A DNA stretch of 64,000 bases. Origin: an uncultured Gammaproteobacteria bacterium. GTDB lineage: Bacteria; Pseudomonadota; Gammaproteobacteria; Pseudomonadales; Azotimanducaceae. The stretch covers positions 1-64,000 of the forward strand of contig CAJWQG010000009.1 of NCBI GenBank assembly GCA_913045175.1, given 5' to 3'. Under the pieces are notes generated by a model, which saw only the letters and a list, made by a program, of their open reading frames with translations, was not told where the DNA came from and did no database searches. Positions within the stretch are counted from its first letter, which is position 1; every line of letters starts with the position of its first letter. Position numbers and translations under genes: made by a program. Below are positions 18,595 through 27,708 of the stretch, piece by piece.

Positions 18595-19125
18595 ATGTCG
18601 GAGATCACTAGTACTGGCTCGGCTCGAAATTTCGTCCAGGAACTGGATATGTCCAACTATCTGGTGGAGACCGAATTATTTCCACGAGATGTCCTTGAAG
18701 CATACAGCGCGTGGAACCTGGAGAAAGAAATCACGTCGGAACAGCAGCAGCACTTTAGTGCGCTGCTCGGCGGCGGCTAGGGTGACTACCGTGACGGTAT
18801 GAAGACGAAGATTGCCAATGTGGTTGATTGCCTAAGCCGATTTCCGGAATCAAAACGCGCCGTTATCACGATCAGCAATGAACCAACACCGAGCCATGAA
18901 AGCGATGATGCCGCAAAGTGCATGCGCGTACTGCAGCTGTACTGCGATGAACAAGGTAACCTCTGCGGAACCGTATTCTTCAGGGTCCAGGCAGCACTGA
19001 TCTTCTCCAAAAATATTCACTTTATTGGATCTCTCATGGATGAGGTCGCATCACAGCTACCCGGCAAGCCCAGCCTGGGAACCCTCTTCTATCTGGCGAC
19101 CATACTAGTCTCTGATCGAGAATAG
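18595..19125 (+). pseudogene. Thymidylate-synthase-like protein interrupted by an in-frame TAG
   Basis: One frame of 176 codons plus stop, interrupted by TAG at 18778-18780 (codon 62). The first part ends SALLGGG and the second resumes GDYRDGMKTKIANVV. The arrangement matches the thymidylate synthase/dCMP hydroxymethylase fold: the stop sits where these enzymes have the Tyr of their Tyr-Gly motif, SKRAVI matches the SRR segment, AKCMRVLQLYC matches the catalytic PCHAFFQFY region with the nucleophilic Cys kept, and FFR and KNI match the Arg and Asn that contact nucleotide. It is shorter than ThyA, so probably not the housekeeping enzyme. TAC or TAT to TAG is one base change. Translation could restart at ATG 18799. 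Confidence 0.65.
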
Positions 19126-19156
19126 TTTTCTTCTGAAAGCCGTTCCCTTCGAAGAG

Positions 19157-19268
19157 AGAAAGGTATTGAGTACATGCTTCTCCGTACCGCTACAAGCACA
19201 TCCATGTGCGCTACACTTCGGCATCCCTGCCGAAGAGTTACTCCGAAGCATGCACCCGATACCTTTCT
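19157..19268. repeat. Family B palindromic repeat, copy 1 (112 bp)
   Basis: A 112-bp near-palindrome: 24-bp arms (21 of 24 complementary) enclosing a 64-bp core with two inner hairpins, GCACA-TCCA-TGTGC and CTTCGGCA-TCCC-TGCCGAAG. Copy 2 at 45456-45567 has the same length and layout, a shared CTTCTCCGTACCGCT, but different arms and stems. Such a cloverleaf-like structure suggests a mobile or RNA-level element. It occupies most of the 307-bp gap 19126-19432 before the P450 gene; the rest of that gap has only a 20-codon frame without support. Confidence 0.85.
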
Positions 19269-19432
19269 GGGTGGTCTCGACTACTATGGTGGTTCTAAAT
19301 TAGGAGAAACATGTACCTGATGTCTTTCCATTCTACAAAGATTTCCAAGAGCGATTTCCAAGTAGGATATTGATCTCTGGATGCCATCCGACCGCTAGGG
19401 TAAGGTCGTGTATAGAGAAAGAGGAAAGGCCG

Positions 19433-20659
19433 ATGAGTGAACAAACACCAGATCCATACGAATTACCCCTGGAAGAAGTATGCCTGATTGCACCAGGTAT
19501 CTGGGAACGAAATGAGATTGGACCGTTCCTGGAAAGGCTGCGAGCCGAGGCGCCTGTGCATTGGTGGGAGGATGATGGTTTCGGCTTCTGGTCACTGACG
19601 CGCTATGAAGATATTAAAGCGGTGGATGTAAACCATGAGGTATTTTCGTCCGAAGGCAGTATTACGGTGCTGGATGCTCAGGAAGATTTCCCACTAAAGA
19701 TGTTTATTGCCATGGATCCGCCAAAACATGAAGAGCAGCGCAAGGTGGTAAGTCCTGCGGTTGCGCCGTCCAATTTAGCCAATCTTCAGGACACGATTCG
19801 GGAACGGGTCGGCAATATTCTGGATTCACTGCCCATCGGTGAAGAGTTTAACTGGGTGGATAAGGTATCCATTGAACTGACGACTCAGATGCTTGCCACG
19901 TTGTTTGACTTCCCATTTGAGGATAGACGCAAGTTAACCCGCTGGTCGGATGTTGCCACTTCGAATGAAGATACCGGCGCGATGATAAATGAAGAGGATC
20001 GACAAGCTGAACTGCTGGAATGCCTGCAGTATTTCACTGCCTTACGCGAGGAACGCAAGTACAAGCCGGACGGATTCGATCTCATTTCCATGTTGGCGCA
20101 CAGTGAAGCAACACAGGACATGGATCCAATGGAATTTCTGGGAAACCTGATTCTGTTAATAGTGGGTGGAAACGACACGACCCGAAATTCAATCTCGGGT
20201 GGCGTGCTGGCACTTAATCAGTTCCCTAACGAGTACCAAAAGCTGCGTGAAAATCCCAAACTGATTCCCAATATGGTGGCGGAAATTATTCGCTGGCAGA
20301 CACCGTTATCCTATATGCGACGCACAGCGATGGAGGATACTGAAATACGTGGTCAGAAAATTCGCAAGGGTGACCGCGTGCTGATGTGGTACGCCTCTGG
20401 TAATCGGGATGAATCGGTTTTTGAAAATGCGAATGACCTGGTGATAGATCGAAAAAACGCGAGGAACCATCTGGCGTTTGGTTTTGGTCTGCACCGTTGT
20501 ATGGGCAACCGCCTGGCCGAGATGCAGCTACGTATTCTCTGGGAAGAAATACAACAGCGATACCATCAGATCGAGGTTGTGGGTGAACCGGAAAGGATTC
20601 GTAGTAGTTTCGTTAGAGGTTACAAAACCCTTCCGGTCAGGTTGCACAAACTAAGTTAG
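19433..20659 (+). CDS. Cytochrome P450
   Basis: A 408-residue soluble bacterial P450 monooxygenase. The I-helix oxygen-activation motif GGNDTTRNS, the K-helix ExxR in EIIRW, and the haem-binding loop FGFGLHRCMGNRLAE with the axial Cys are all present. The start MSEQTPDPYELP follows GAGGAAAGG; the open frame extends 21 codons further upstream but without homology-like sequence. The sequence style resembles CYP families acting on steroids, terpenes or fatty acids in marine bacteria, but no substrate is implied by neighbours. No ferredoxin or reductase gene is adjacent. Converges on the NTF2-like gene with ten bases between. Confidence 0.95.
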   Translation: MSEQTPDPYELPLEEVCLIAPGIWERNEIGPFLERLRAEAPVHWWEDDGFGFWSLTRYEDIKAVDVNHEVFSSEGSITVLDAQEDFPLKMFIAMDPPKHEEQRKVVSPAVAPSNLANLQDTIRERVGNILDSLPIGEEFNWVDKVSIELTTQMLATLFDFPFEDRRKLTRWSDVATSNEDTGAMINEEDRQAELLECLQYFTALREERKYKPDGFDLISMLAHSEATQDMDPMEFLGNLILLIVGGNDTTRNSISGGVLALNQFPNEYQKLRENPKLIPNMVAEIIRWQTPLSYMRRTAMEDTEIRGQKIRKGDRVLMWYASGNRDESVFENANDLVIDRKNARNHLAFGFGLHRCMGNRLAEMQLRILWEEIQQRYHQIEVVGEPERIRSSFVRGYKTLPVRLHKLS

Positions 20660-20669
20660 CTTCTGATGC

Positions 20670-21146
20670 CTATGAGCGGACGCGCTGCAGCTTCCAGACC
20701 TTGTTGTTAAACACCGCCTTCATGTGTCTGCGATAGAATTTCCACTCGCCATCTACACAATGTAATTCATCTTCCCAGGTGTTGATGCCGATGGGTGCCT
20801 GGATCGGTGCGGGGCGGCCCTGTAGATCGCCATCGTAATAGCCCCATTCCCAGAAAGTATCATGGGATATAGCCGTTGCGGTGTTCTCATCGACGACGTC
20901 AACGACGATACTGCTCACTGTGTTCAACACTACCTCGACGCCATTGAGCATATTCTTGCTGCCTTTGTGAAGCCGTTCGCGCATCTCGTCGTGCCCTGGG
21001 CCTAGTTGCCATTTTCCGAGGACAAGCGTACCGTCCTCGGTGAACAGGTCGACGACAAACGCGAGGTCCTGATTGAAAAGGTGATAAAACCGATTAATCA
21101 GTTTCGCACAGTCGTGTTCTATGGCCTGTCTTTCTGCTCTGTCCAA
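20670..21146 (-). CDS. NTF2-like (SnoaL/ring-hydroxylating beta-like) family protein
   Basis: A 158-residue single-domain protein with the cone-shaped NTF2-like fold pattern: an N-terminal helix (LINRFYHLFNQ), then VDLFTEDGTLVLG, and C-terminal strands WEDELHCVDGEWKFYRRHMKAVF. Members serve as small hydrolases, isomerases or dehydratases, or bind small molecules. It follows the molybdenum hydroxylase gene by 33 bases on the same strand, so a joint role is possible. No catalytic residues can be assigned. Confidence 0.78.
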   Translation of the reverse strand: MDRAERQAIEHDCAKLINRFYHLFNQDLAFVVDLFTEDGTLVLGKWQLGPGHDEMRERLHKGSKNMLNGVEVVLNTVSSIVVDVVDENTATAISHDTFWEWGYYDGDLQGRPAPIQAPIGINTWEDELHCVDGEWKFYRRHMKAVFNNKVWKLQRVRS

Positions 21147-21179
21147 ACTTCACTCCAAAAACGAATAGGAGCGCACATA

Positions 21180-23369
21180 CTAAGCTTTTTGTTGCATAGC
21201 AGCGAGTATCTTGGGTGGTGAGCAGGGAAGTTCCGTAACCCTGACGCCAATCGCGTTACTTACGGAGCCTGCAACGGCAGCCAGTGGCGGGATGATAGGT
21301 GCTTCACCCACGCCTCGCACCCCATAAGGGTGTAATTCGTTTGGTACCTCGACGACGATGGTTTCGATCATCGGCAAATCTGAGAAAAGCGGAATCCGAT
21401 AGTCCAGAAAACCGGGATTCACTAACGCACCTTTTTCGTCATAAATAAACTCCTCGTTGGCTGCCCAACCGATACCCTGCACTGCGCCACCCTGCATCTG
21501 CCCTTCAACCGCGTCGCGATGAATTGCTGTACCGGCATCCTGTATGGCGGTGTAGCGAAGAATAGTCACTTTACCGGTTTCGGGATCAACCTCGGTGTCG
21601 CAGATATGTACTGAAAAGCTGGGTCCCAATCCTGGCGTTGCGTTGTGGGTAAAGCCTCCGAATATCGGTCCACCGGTATTCGGAGCATCTTTGCAGATCT
21701 CTGCTGCGGTCATTTTATCCCCGCTTCTCATGTTCACTGCTGATCCGTTTTCCCACTCTATATCCTCAGCGGTGACGTTCCATCCAGAGGCTGCTCTTTG
21801 CTTCATTTCGTCGATGGCAACGCGCGTTGCTTCTGCAACCGCCTGACCTGTCGCGTTGATGGTACGACTACCGGCACTATTGCCGCCGAAGCCAACTGAA
21901 TCGGTATCTGCAACGACTGATGATATTTTCTCGACCGGAATTCCGAGTTCTTCTGAAGCAATCATAGCGAGTGCGATTCTTGTCCCTGAAAGATCGACTG
22001 AGCCGGTAGCAAGTGCGACGGTACCATCGGAGTTCATATTTATTGATGCGCTAGAGGTGCCCGCACCGTTATGCCAGAAGCCAGCGGCAACGCCACGTCC
22101 CTGATTTTCCTTCAGGGGTGATTTGTAGTGCTCCGAGTCCCTTGCGGCTTCGAGGCACTGGACCAGGCCGATTTCTCGAAAAGTACCCGTATGGGTCGTT
22201 GTCCCTTTACGTACAGCATTATTTAACCTGAACTCTATGGGGTCCATGCCGATTCGGGCAGCAAGCTCATCGATAGCACCTTCTGCGGCCAGCGTTGCTT
22301 GAGGTGCGCCGGGCCCGCGGTAAGCACGAACCTTGGGTTTGTTCGTATAGACAGAGCAACCCTCGATTTGAATGTTGGGTATATCGTAGGAGTTGAACAT
22401 GGAGCGCATCCCGCCGCCCAGTGGAGCGCCGAGAAATGCGCCAGATTCGAAGGCGACAAACGCGTGTGCGGCAATGATTGAACCATCCTTTTTGCACCCA
22501 ACTTTCACCTTAATCTTTGATGCAGCACCTGGGCCGCAAGCCTGGAAGACTTCTGCCCGTTTCATGCACATCTTGACCGGCCGACCGGCTTTCTTGGAAA
22601 GCATCATGGCGATGGCTTCCTGATAGGGCGCGGTTTTTCCACCGAATGCACCGCCGCACTCGGCGGGGGTTACTCGTAACTGGGATTGTTCCATCTGCAT
22701 CATGGCAGCAACGCTATCGCGTAATGGGAAATGCCCCTGGGTTGTACTCCACAATGTGGATTGTGCTGTTGCGCTGTAGTTGGCCAGGCACGCGGGCGGT
22801 TCGATGTAACCTTGATGCACTGTTGGCGTGTTGTATTCCAGCTCGACGACTTCGTCGGCGTCATCGAAACCTTTAGAGATGTCTCCTGCGCTGCGTTCGT
22901 CTCGTGCAAAAATATTTGATGAAGTGCTTTTCTCGTAATCATGCAGGATGACATCGTCAGCCATCGCATCATCCAGATTCATGACAGGTTTCAGCTCTTC
23001 GTATTCGACCTTGATGGCGTCTAAGGCCTGTTCTGCTATAGATAGCGTCTTCGCTGCGACGGCTGCCACGGCGTGGCCATGGAACAAGATTTTCTCAATG
23101 GCGAGATTATCGCGGGCGATGTCCCCGGCGCCACCTGGTTTAAGGTGAAAGAAATCCTGTCCCGTAACAACTGACTCAACACCTTCTATTTTCTCTGCCT
23201 CGCTGGTGTCGATGTTGACTATGCGCGCGTGTGCGCAGTCGCTGCGTAATACCTTGCCGTGCAACATGCGGGGTAGTGACATGTCAGCACCGTAGTTGGC
23301 AAGACCCGTGACCTTGTCGGTTGCATCCGGTCGGATTGGTCGTTGGCCGATAATCTGGTAATCCCCCAT
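21180..23369 (-). CDS. Xanthine dehydrogenase-family molybdopterin-binding (large) subunit
   Basis: A 729-residue molybdenum hydroxylase large subunit. It has the N-terminal a/b hammerhead domain (TGLANYGADMSLPRMLHGK), the molybdopterin-binding region (ECGGAFGGKT, AYRGPGAPQAT) and the C-terminal GVGEAP with the catalytic Glu. Length fits the 4-hydroxybenzoyl-CoA reductase/CO dehydrogenase-type L subunits. The usual [2Fe-2S] and FAD subunits are not next to it: upstream is an ankyrin gene and downstream an NTF2-like gene. It therefore must find its redox partners elsewhere. Substrate is unknown. Confidence 0.88.
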   Translation of the reverse strand: MGDYQIIGQRPIRPDATDKVTGLANYGADMSLPRMLHGKVLRSDCAHARIVNIDTSEAEKIEGVESVVTGQDFFHLKPGGAGDIARDNLAIEKILFHGHAVAAVAAKTLSIAEQALDAIKVEYEELKPVMNLDDAMADDVILHDYEKSTSSNIFARDERSAGDISKGFDDADEVVELEYNTPTVHQGYIEPPACLANYSATAQSTLWSTTQGHFPLRDSVAAMMQMEQSQLRVTPAECGGAFGGKTAPYQEAIAMMLSKKAGRPVKMCMKRAEVFQACGPGAASKIKVKVGCKKDGSIIAAHAFVAFESGAFLGAPLGGGMRSMFNSYDIPNIQIEGCSVYTNKPKVRAYRGPGAPQATLAAEGAIDELAARIGMDPIEFRLNNAVRKGTTTHTGTFREIGLVQCLEAARDSEHYKSPLKENQGRGVAAGFWHNGAGTSSASINMNSDGTVALATGSVDLSGTRIALAMIASEELGIPVEKISSVVADTDSVGFGGNSAGSRTINATGQAVAEATRVAIDEMKQRAASGWNVTAEDIEWENGSAVNMRSGDKMTAAEICKDAPNTGGPIFGGFTHNATPGLGPSFSVHICDTEVDPETGKVTILRYTAIQDAGTAIHRDAVEGQMQGGAVQGIGWAANEEFIYDEKGALVNPGFLDYRIPLFSDLPMIETIVVEVPNELHPYGVRGVGEAPIIPPLAAVAGSVSNAIGVRVTELPCSPPKILAAMQQKA

Positions 23370-23406
23370 AACAGATCTCCTTATTCCTTTTTTCAGTTAT
23401 TAGCTT

Positions 23407-24396
23407 CTATACTTTCCAGTTACGTAGTAATTCTACCGCATCTTGAGCGCCGCTGAATTCTGCCCATCCCAGGGCGTCACCACCATATGCTTCGTCGACA
23501 ATATTTGGGTCAGCACCATGTGATAACAGTAGTTCTATGCATTCGGTTGCATTGAATTGCGAGGCCAGGTGAATCGCCGTCGCGCCAACACCGTGGCCTT
23601 CTCCGCCAAAGGCGTGTCGAAGATTTGGATCCGCACCGTTATCCAGCAACCACGTCGCGGTATCGATGCTGTCAGCATAGATTGCCCACAGCAGTGCCGT
23701 TCCCCGATAGGGATTGCTGTTTACGTCGGCACCGAGCTGAACGAGTTTCTGTATTGAGGCGATCTGGGAATTGCGGGCAGCCCAGGTCAACGCCTCGTCG
23801 AGGACCTCCTGTCTACTCAAGCTCCTCTGCCAGCGAGGGAAATAAATCAGTGGCCCGTAGAAATCCAGACCTTCGGTTGCATCGTTGTTAAGTACTCCAT
23901 CGTTTAGGAAGCGCTCGATATTGTGCCCAAGTGCCGCGGCATGTCTTAGATTGTCGGGGACAGCTGGCTGGGCGAGAAGCTCACCCACATCCGTCTGTGC
24001 GTAAAAAAGCGAGAGGGCGAGCGGCGAGCCGCCTGAAGCTCCATAAAGGTGCCCTTGGCGGCTGGCACCTGCATCTAGTAACCGTTTGGCGAGATCAGTA
24101 TGCCCTGCCATTGCTGCCGTATGTAATGGCGTCCATCCGTCATCATCGGCAACATCTGGATCGGCACCTGCCGCCAGTATCAGATCCACGGCAGCATGTT
24201 GTCGAGGGGTGCCGGGATCAGGTGGAATGGCTATATCGCCAGTGGCGGCACGGCAGGCAAGGCCTAGTAGGCTGTCTCCGTCATTGGTTCGCTCATAAAG
24301 AACCTCCGGAGATTGCGCGAGTAGATCCTGGAGGTCTTTCGTTCTGCCGATTCCTGCCAGTTGGGCTGCCTGAGCGAGCATGTTTTCTGACATCAC
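23407..24396 (-). CDS. Ankyrin-repeat protein
   Basis: A 329-residue protein with several ankyrin units: DDGWTPLHTAAMAGHTDLAK, LLDAGA, GTALLWAIYADSIDTATWLL, GATAIHLASQFNATECIELL and a last GGDALGWAEFSGAQDAVELL. No signal peptide or membrane segment, so cytoplasmic. Ankyrin proteins bind other proteins; the partner is not apparent. It is the last gene of a minus-strand run that starts with the sensor kinase and includes yejB and yejE, 51 bases after yejE, but sits also upstream of the molybdenum hydroxylase with 37 bases between, so membership of either unit is possible. Confidence 0.85.
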   Translation of the reverse strand: MMSENMLAQAAQLAGIGRTKDLQDLLAQSPEVLYERTNDGDSLLGLACRAATGDIAIPPDPGTPRQHAAVDLILAAGADPDVADDDGWTPLHTAAMAGHTDLAKRLLDAGASRQGHLYGASGGSPLALSLFYAQTDVGELLAQPAVPDNLRHAAALGHNIERFLNDGVLNNDATEGLDFYGPLIYFPRWQRSLSRQEVLDEALTWAARNSQIASIQKLVQLGADVNSNPYRGTALLWAIYADSIDTATWLLDNGADPNLRHAFGGEGHGVGATAIHLASQFNATECIELLLSHGADPNIVDEAYGGDALGWAEFSGAQDAVELLRNWKV

Positions 24397-24447
24397 TTAT
24401 TGGTTTCTGGATGAGAAGCCTTAGATTATTACATTGTCCGTATGGAC

Positions 24448-25533
24448 CTAAACAACTTCCTTCCGAGGATCAAACGCATCACGTACCGCTTCTCCGGTAA
24501 AGATCAACAGAGTCAGCATAAAGGCGAGCGTAAAGAAGGTGGTGAGCCCCAGCCAGGGCGCATGAATGTTTGTTCTTCCCTGTGCTAACAGACGACCTAA
24601 CGAAGGTGAGTCTGAAGGTAACCCAAAGCCAAGAAAATCCAGTGAAGTCAAAAGAGTAATCGATCCGGTCAGGATGAATGGCAGGAAAGTCAGGGTTGCC
24701 ACCATGGCGTTTGGCAGCACGTGGCGCACCATGATTCTTATGTTCTTTGCGCCCAGTGCGCGAGCCGCAGTGACGTATTGAAAGTTTCTTGCGCGCAGGA
24801 ACTCGGCACGCACGACGCCTACCAGCGCCATCCAGCTAAAGGCGACAAGAATTCCGAGTAGCCAGAACACGTTAGATTCAACGATGCTGGCGAGGATGAT
24901 CAGTATAAACAGCACCGGCAGACCAGCCCAGATCTCCACGAAGCGCTGTGCAATCAGATCGACTTTCCCGCCGAAGTACCCCTGAACGCCGCCAGCACAC
25001 ACGCCGATGATAGAGGCAAAGAATGTCAGCACGAGACCGAACAAAAACGACAGGCGTGCGCCATAGATCAGGTTTGCAGCGACGTCCTTGCCAACGTTGT
25101 CGGTACCGAATAGATGTTCTTGAGAGGGTGGGTAAGGTGCGGGGCCAGGAAGATAGTAATCAATCGTATTGTAGCTATAGGGTATGAGCGGCCAGATCAT
25201 CCAACCCCCATTGGAAGTAATCATTTCCTGAACTTCAAGCTCTCTATAGTCTGCTTCGACCTGGAACACCCCGCCGAATTCGGTTTCTGCATAGCGTTTG
25301 AAGATGGGGAAGTAGAGTTCGTCCTGGTAGGAGACAAGTAAGGGTTTGTCGTTGGCGATAAACTCAGCGAATAGACTCAGTGTGAACAGTGCCAGGAATA
25401 CACACAGTGACCAAAACCCGCGTTTGTTTGCGCGAAAGTTAGATAATCGTCTTCGCATCAACGGTGAAATGCGCGATCGTTTTACGGGGGGTTCGATTCC
25501 CGCTGCGCTGTCGAGTGAAGTTTCCGACATCAA
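24448..25533 (-). CDS. yejE: ABC transporter permease YejE-like
   Basis: A 361-residue inner-membrane permease of the oligopeptide/microcin C class. It has an N-terminal transmembrane helix (GFWSLCVFLALFTLSLFAEF), a periplasmic insert with the YejE-typical YSYNTIDYYLPGPAPYPPS, and the BPD permease domain with the EAA loop region AARALGAKNIRIMVRHVLPNA. Its start overlaps the stop of yejB by four bases. The ATPase gene (yejF) is not next to it; the next gene is an ankyrin protein. The likely binding protein YejA is at 43578-45440. Confidence 0.9.
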   Translation of the reverse strand: MMSETSLDSAAGIEPPVKRSRISPLMRRRLSNFRANKRGFWSLCVFLALFTLSLFAEFIANDKPLLVSYQDELYFPIFKRYAETEFGGVFQVEADYRELEVQEMITSNGGWMIWPLIPYSYNTIDYYLPGPAPYPPSQEHLFGTDNVGKDVAANLIYGARLSFLFGLVLTFFASIIGVCAGGVQGYFGGKVDLIAQRFVEIWAGLPVLFILIILASIVESNVFWLLGILVAFSWMALVGVVRAEFLRARNFQYVTAARALGAKNIRIMVRHVLPNAMVATLTFLPFILTGSITLLTSLDFLGFGLPSDSPSLGRLLAQGRTNIHAPWLGLTTFFTLAFMLTLLIFTGEAVRDAFDPRKEVV

Positions 25534-26651
25534 CCTTCCCTCAATTCAAAATCAATTCTTGGATCGACCAGCATGTAGGTGACGTCAGCGATAAGCTGAG
25601 TAACTAGACCAAGAAGAGTAAACACGAAGAGCGTAGCAAAAACGATAGGGTAGTCTCTGGTGAGGATCGACTCAAAACCTAACAGACCGATTCCTCGTAA
25701 AGAGAAAATCACTTCTATCAATACTCCTCCCGTGAACAGCATGCCTAGCAGCGCGGCAGGGAAGCCGGCGATGACGATCAACATGGCGTTACGGAATACG
25801 TGACCGTACAGTACCCGGCGTGGAGTAAGACCTTTAGCCTGAGCTGTCAGTACGTACTGTTTGTTAATTTCTTCAAGGAAAGAGTTTTTTGTGAGCATAG
25901 TCAGGGTGGCGAAACTACCGGCTACCATTGCCGCCACCGGCATCGCCAGGTGCCAGATGCGATCTTTTATCTGTTCGAATGTTGACAGCTCTGAATAATT
26001 GTCCGAGATAAGTCCTCGTAGTGGGAACCAATCAAAGAATTCGCCACCACAAAATACAATAATCAACAGCATTGCCAAAATAAACGAGGGTATGGCATAG
26101 CCGACCAGAATGATCACGCTGGTCCAGATGTCAAAGGGTGTGCCATCGCCTACTGCCTTACGTATGCCTAACGGCAGAGAAACGGTATATACGATGAGCA
26201 AAGAGGCGATACCCAGTGAAAGAGATACCGGTAGTCGCTCAATGATCAGATCGACCACCGGAACATCCTGATAGTAGCTGTTACCGAATTCGAAAGAAAA
26301 ATAGTCGCGCATCATGATAAGGAAACGGATGTGCGCGGGCTTATCAAAGCCAAACTGTTGTTCCAGTTCAGCGATCAGTTCAGGGTCAAGGCCCCTGGCG
26401 AATTCGTAACTGCTTTCACCCGTAGGTCCCCCGGACGTTGGGGCACCACCCCCACCGCCAATGGTTGCAGTGGCAGCGACACTTTCTCCCATGATTCTGG
26501 AGATCGCCTGGTCCACTGGACCGCCTGGCGCCGCCTGAATGATCACAAAGTTCACCAGCAGGATGCCGATCAACGTAGGAAAGATCAGCATGATGCGCCG
26601 GAATACATAGGAGGAAACTACTCGTTGCGCGAGCCCTGCGAAACTATCCAT
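25530..26651 (-). CDS. yejB: ABC transporter permease YejB-like
   Basis: A 373-residue inner-membrane permease, partner of YejE. The N-terminal helix IMLIFPTLIGILLVNFVIIQAAPGGP is typical of DppB/OppB-type permeases (key motif QAAPGGPVD), and the EAA loop lies in LTAQAKGLTPRRVLYGHVFRNA. A low-complexity glycine-rich insert (about residues 63-76) follows the first helix. The start has GGGGAT seven bases upstream, and only nine bases separate it from the preceding membrane coiled-coil gene, linking the transporter to the two-component operon. Confidence 0.9.
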   Translation of the reverse strand: MDSFAGLAQRVVSSYVFRRIMLIFPTLIGILLVNFVIIQAAPGGPVDQAISRIMGESVAATATIGGGGGAPTSGGPTGESSYEFARGLDPELIAELEQQFGFDKPAHIRFLIMMRDYFSFEFGNSYYQDVPVVDLIIERLPVSLSLGIASLLIVYTVSLPLGIRKAVGDGTPFDIWTSVIILVGYAIPSFILAMLLIIVFCGGEFFDWFPLRGLISDNYSELSTFEQIKDRIWHLAMPVAAMVAGSFATLTMLTKNSFLEEINKQYVLTAQAKGLTPRRVLYGHVFRNAMLIVIAGFPAALLGMLFTGGVLIEVIFSLRGIGLLGFESILTRDYPIVFATLFVFTLLGLVTQLIADVTYMLVDPRIDFELREG

Positions 26652-26660
26652 AGATCCCCA

Positions 26661-27320
26661 TTAACCTTTCTGGTTGCTTTGATGCGCCATAATCTGATCG
26701 ATCGCGCCCTGGGTATGGCGCTTAATATCGGCGCTCAGATCAAGCGTCATAATTTTGCGGAAGATGGGAAGGTACTCCAACTTCGGCTTGGAATAGAGAG
26801 GAGAGATCTCCGGATATATTTCCTCCGCGGTCGGATTCTCCTGATCCAATAAGATTCTTAATCTCATAATTCGACTTAACAGGTCAAGTTCGCGTGTTGA
26901 CTCTTTTTTTGCGGCGGCGAACCAATCATCGAAAGTTTGCTGAAGATTCGCTGTCTGCTGGTCGAATGCGTCTAGCTGCTCCCTGGTTCGTGTCGCCACA
27001 TCGTGATTCTCCCGGTAGAGAATAAAGGCGCCAATTCCGAACAAGATACCGACGAATCCCATGACAATACCACTAACCCATGAGATAGCCTCAATATAAT
27101 TGCCGATGTCATTGTCTCGTTGCGAAAGCCGGGTAATGATTTCTGTGTTTTGCCTTTCGATCTCGTTTAGTCGACTTTGAACGTCTGCTTCGAATGTGCG
27201 GAGTTCTACCTGAATCTCCTTTTTCGTGAGCGCATTCATCAGCTCGAACTGCTCGATATCTGGCGCAGCTACGACATGGGCAGAAAACAGAAGTGTTAAA
27301 AGAAAGCAGCGTATGCGCAT
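26661..27320 (-). CDS. Membrane-anchored coiled-coil protein of unknown function
   Basis: A 219-residue protein with an N-terminal signal peptide (FLLTLLFSAHVVAA), a periplasmic coiled coil (about residues 25-75), one transmembrane helix (WVSGIVMGFVGILFGIGAFIL, about 81-101) and a cytoplasmic helical tail. I do not recognise the family. Its ATG shares one base with the TGA of the response regulator gene (TGATG), so it is translationally coupled to a two-component system, and it is followed nine bases later by yejB. It could be an accessory sensor or a membrane scaffold. Confidence 0.75.
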   Translation of the reverse strand: MRIRCFLLTLLFSAHVVAAPDIEQFELMNALTKKEIQVELRTFEADVQSRLNEIERQNTEIITRLSQRDNDIGNYIEAISWVSGIVMGFVGILFGIGAFILYRENHDVATRTREQLDAFDQQTANLQQTFDDWFAAAKKESTRELDLLSRIMRLRILLDQENPTAEEIYPEISPLYSKPKLEYLPIFRKIMTLDLSADIKRHTQGAIDQIMAHQSNQKG

Positions 27321-27706
27321 CAGGGTATCCGCGAGATGAGTTCGCTGGCGGTGCTGTCAAACGGTTTGGACACCGTATCAACATGTTCTTCTTGGGCGAA
27401 GTCAATCTTCATGTCGTCAAAGTTCTTTGCGGAAATGATGATGATGGGTAGCTCTGGAAATTTTTCACGGATACGTTGGTAAAGCAGTTCACCAGTTTCG
27501 AAACTAGGATCTTCCTCCTGGAGGTAGCTGCCCCGACTCATCATGATATCCAGGATAACTACGTCGAAATCACCCAGATTTTGAATGTTGTCCAACACGT
27601 CGTCCGGTCCGGTGTAGACCTCACAGGTATGCCCTTCGTACTCAATGAAAGTACTAAGATCCTCTATAAGAAACCGGTCATCCTCGATGAGTAGTGTCCT
27701 GCTCAT
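27320..27706 (-). CDS. Single-domain response regulator (receiver only)
   Basis: A 128-residue receiver domain without an output domain. The acidic pair (Glu8-Asp9-Asp10), phosphoacceptor Asp53 in VVILDIMM, IISAK and the Lys of VSKPFD are all present. It should be phosphorylated by the histidine kinase encoded two bases upstream. Receiver-only proteins act by protein contact or as phosphate relays; here the coupled membrane coiled-coil protein is a candidate partner. An unusual stretch after Asp53 (MSRGSYLQEEDPSFETGELL) lengthens the beta3-alpha3 loop. Confidence 0.9.
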   Translation of the reverse strand: MSRTLLIEDDRFLIEDLSTFIEYEGHTCEVYTGPDDVLDNIQNLGDFDVVILDIMMSRGSYLQEEDPSFETGELLYQRIREKFPELPIIIISAKNFDDMKIDFAQEEHVDTVSKPFDSTASELISRIP

Positions 27707-27708
27707 GG

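Noticed and set aside
10326-19125. Alternative genetic code (TAA, TAG and TGA all read as sense)
   Set aside because: All three codons terminate many intact genes in the window; the three in-frame cases need separate explanations.
19311-19373. A 20-codon frame with AGGAGA upstream, just before the P450 gene
   Set aside because: No conserved feature; composition uninformative; may be chance.
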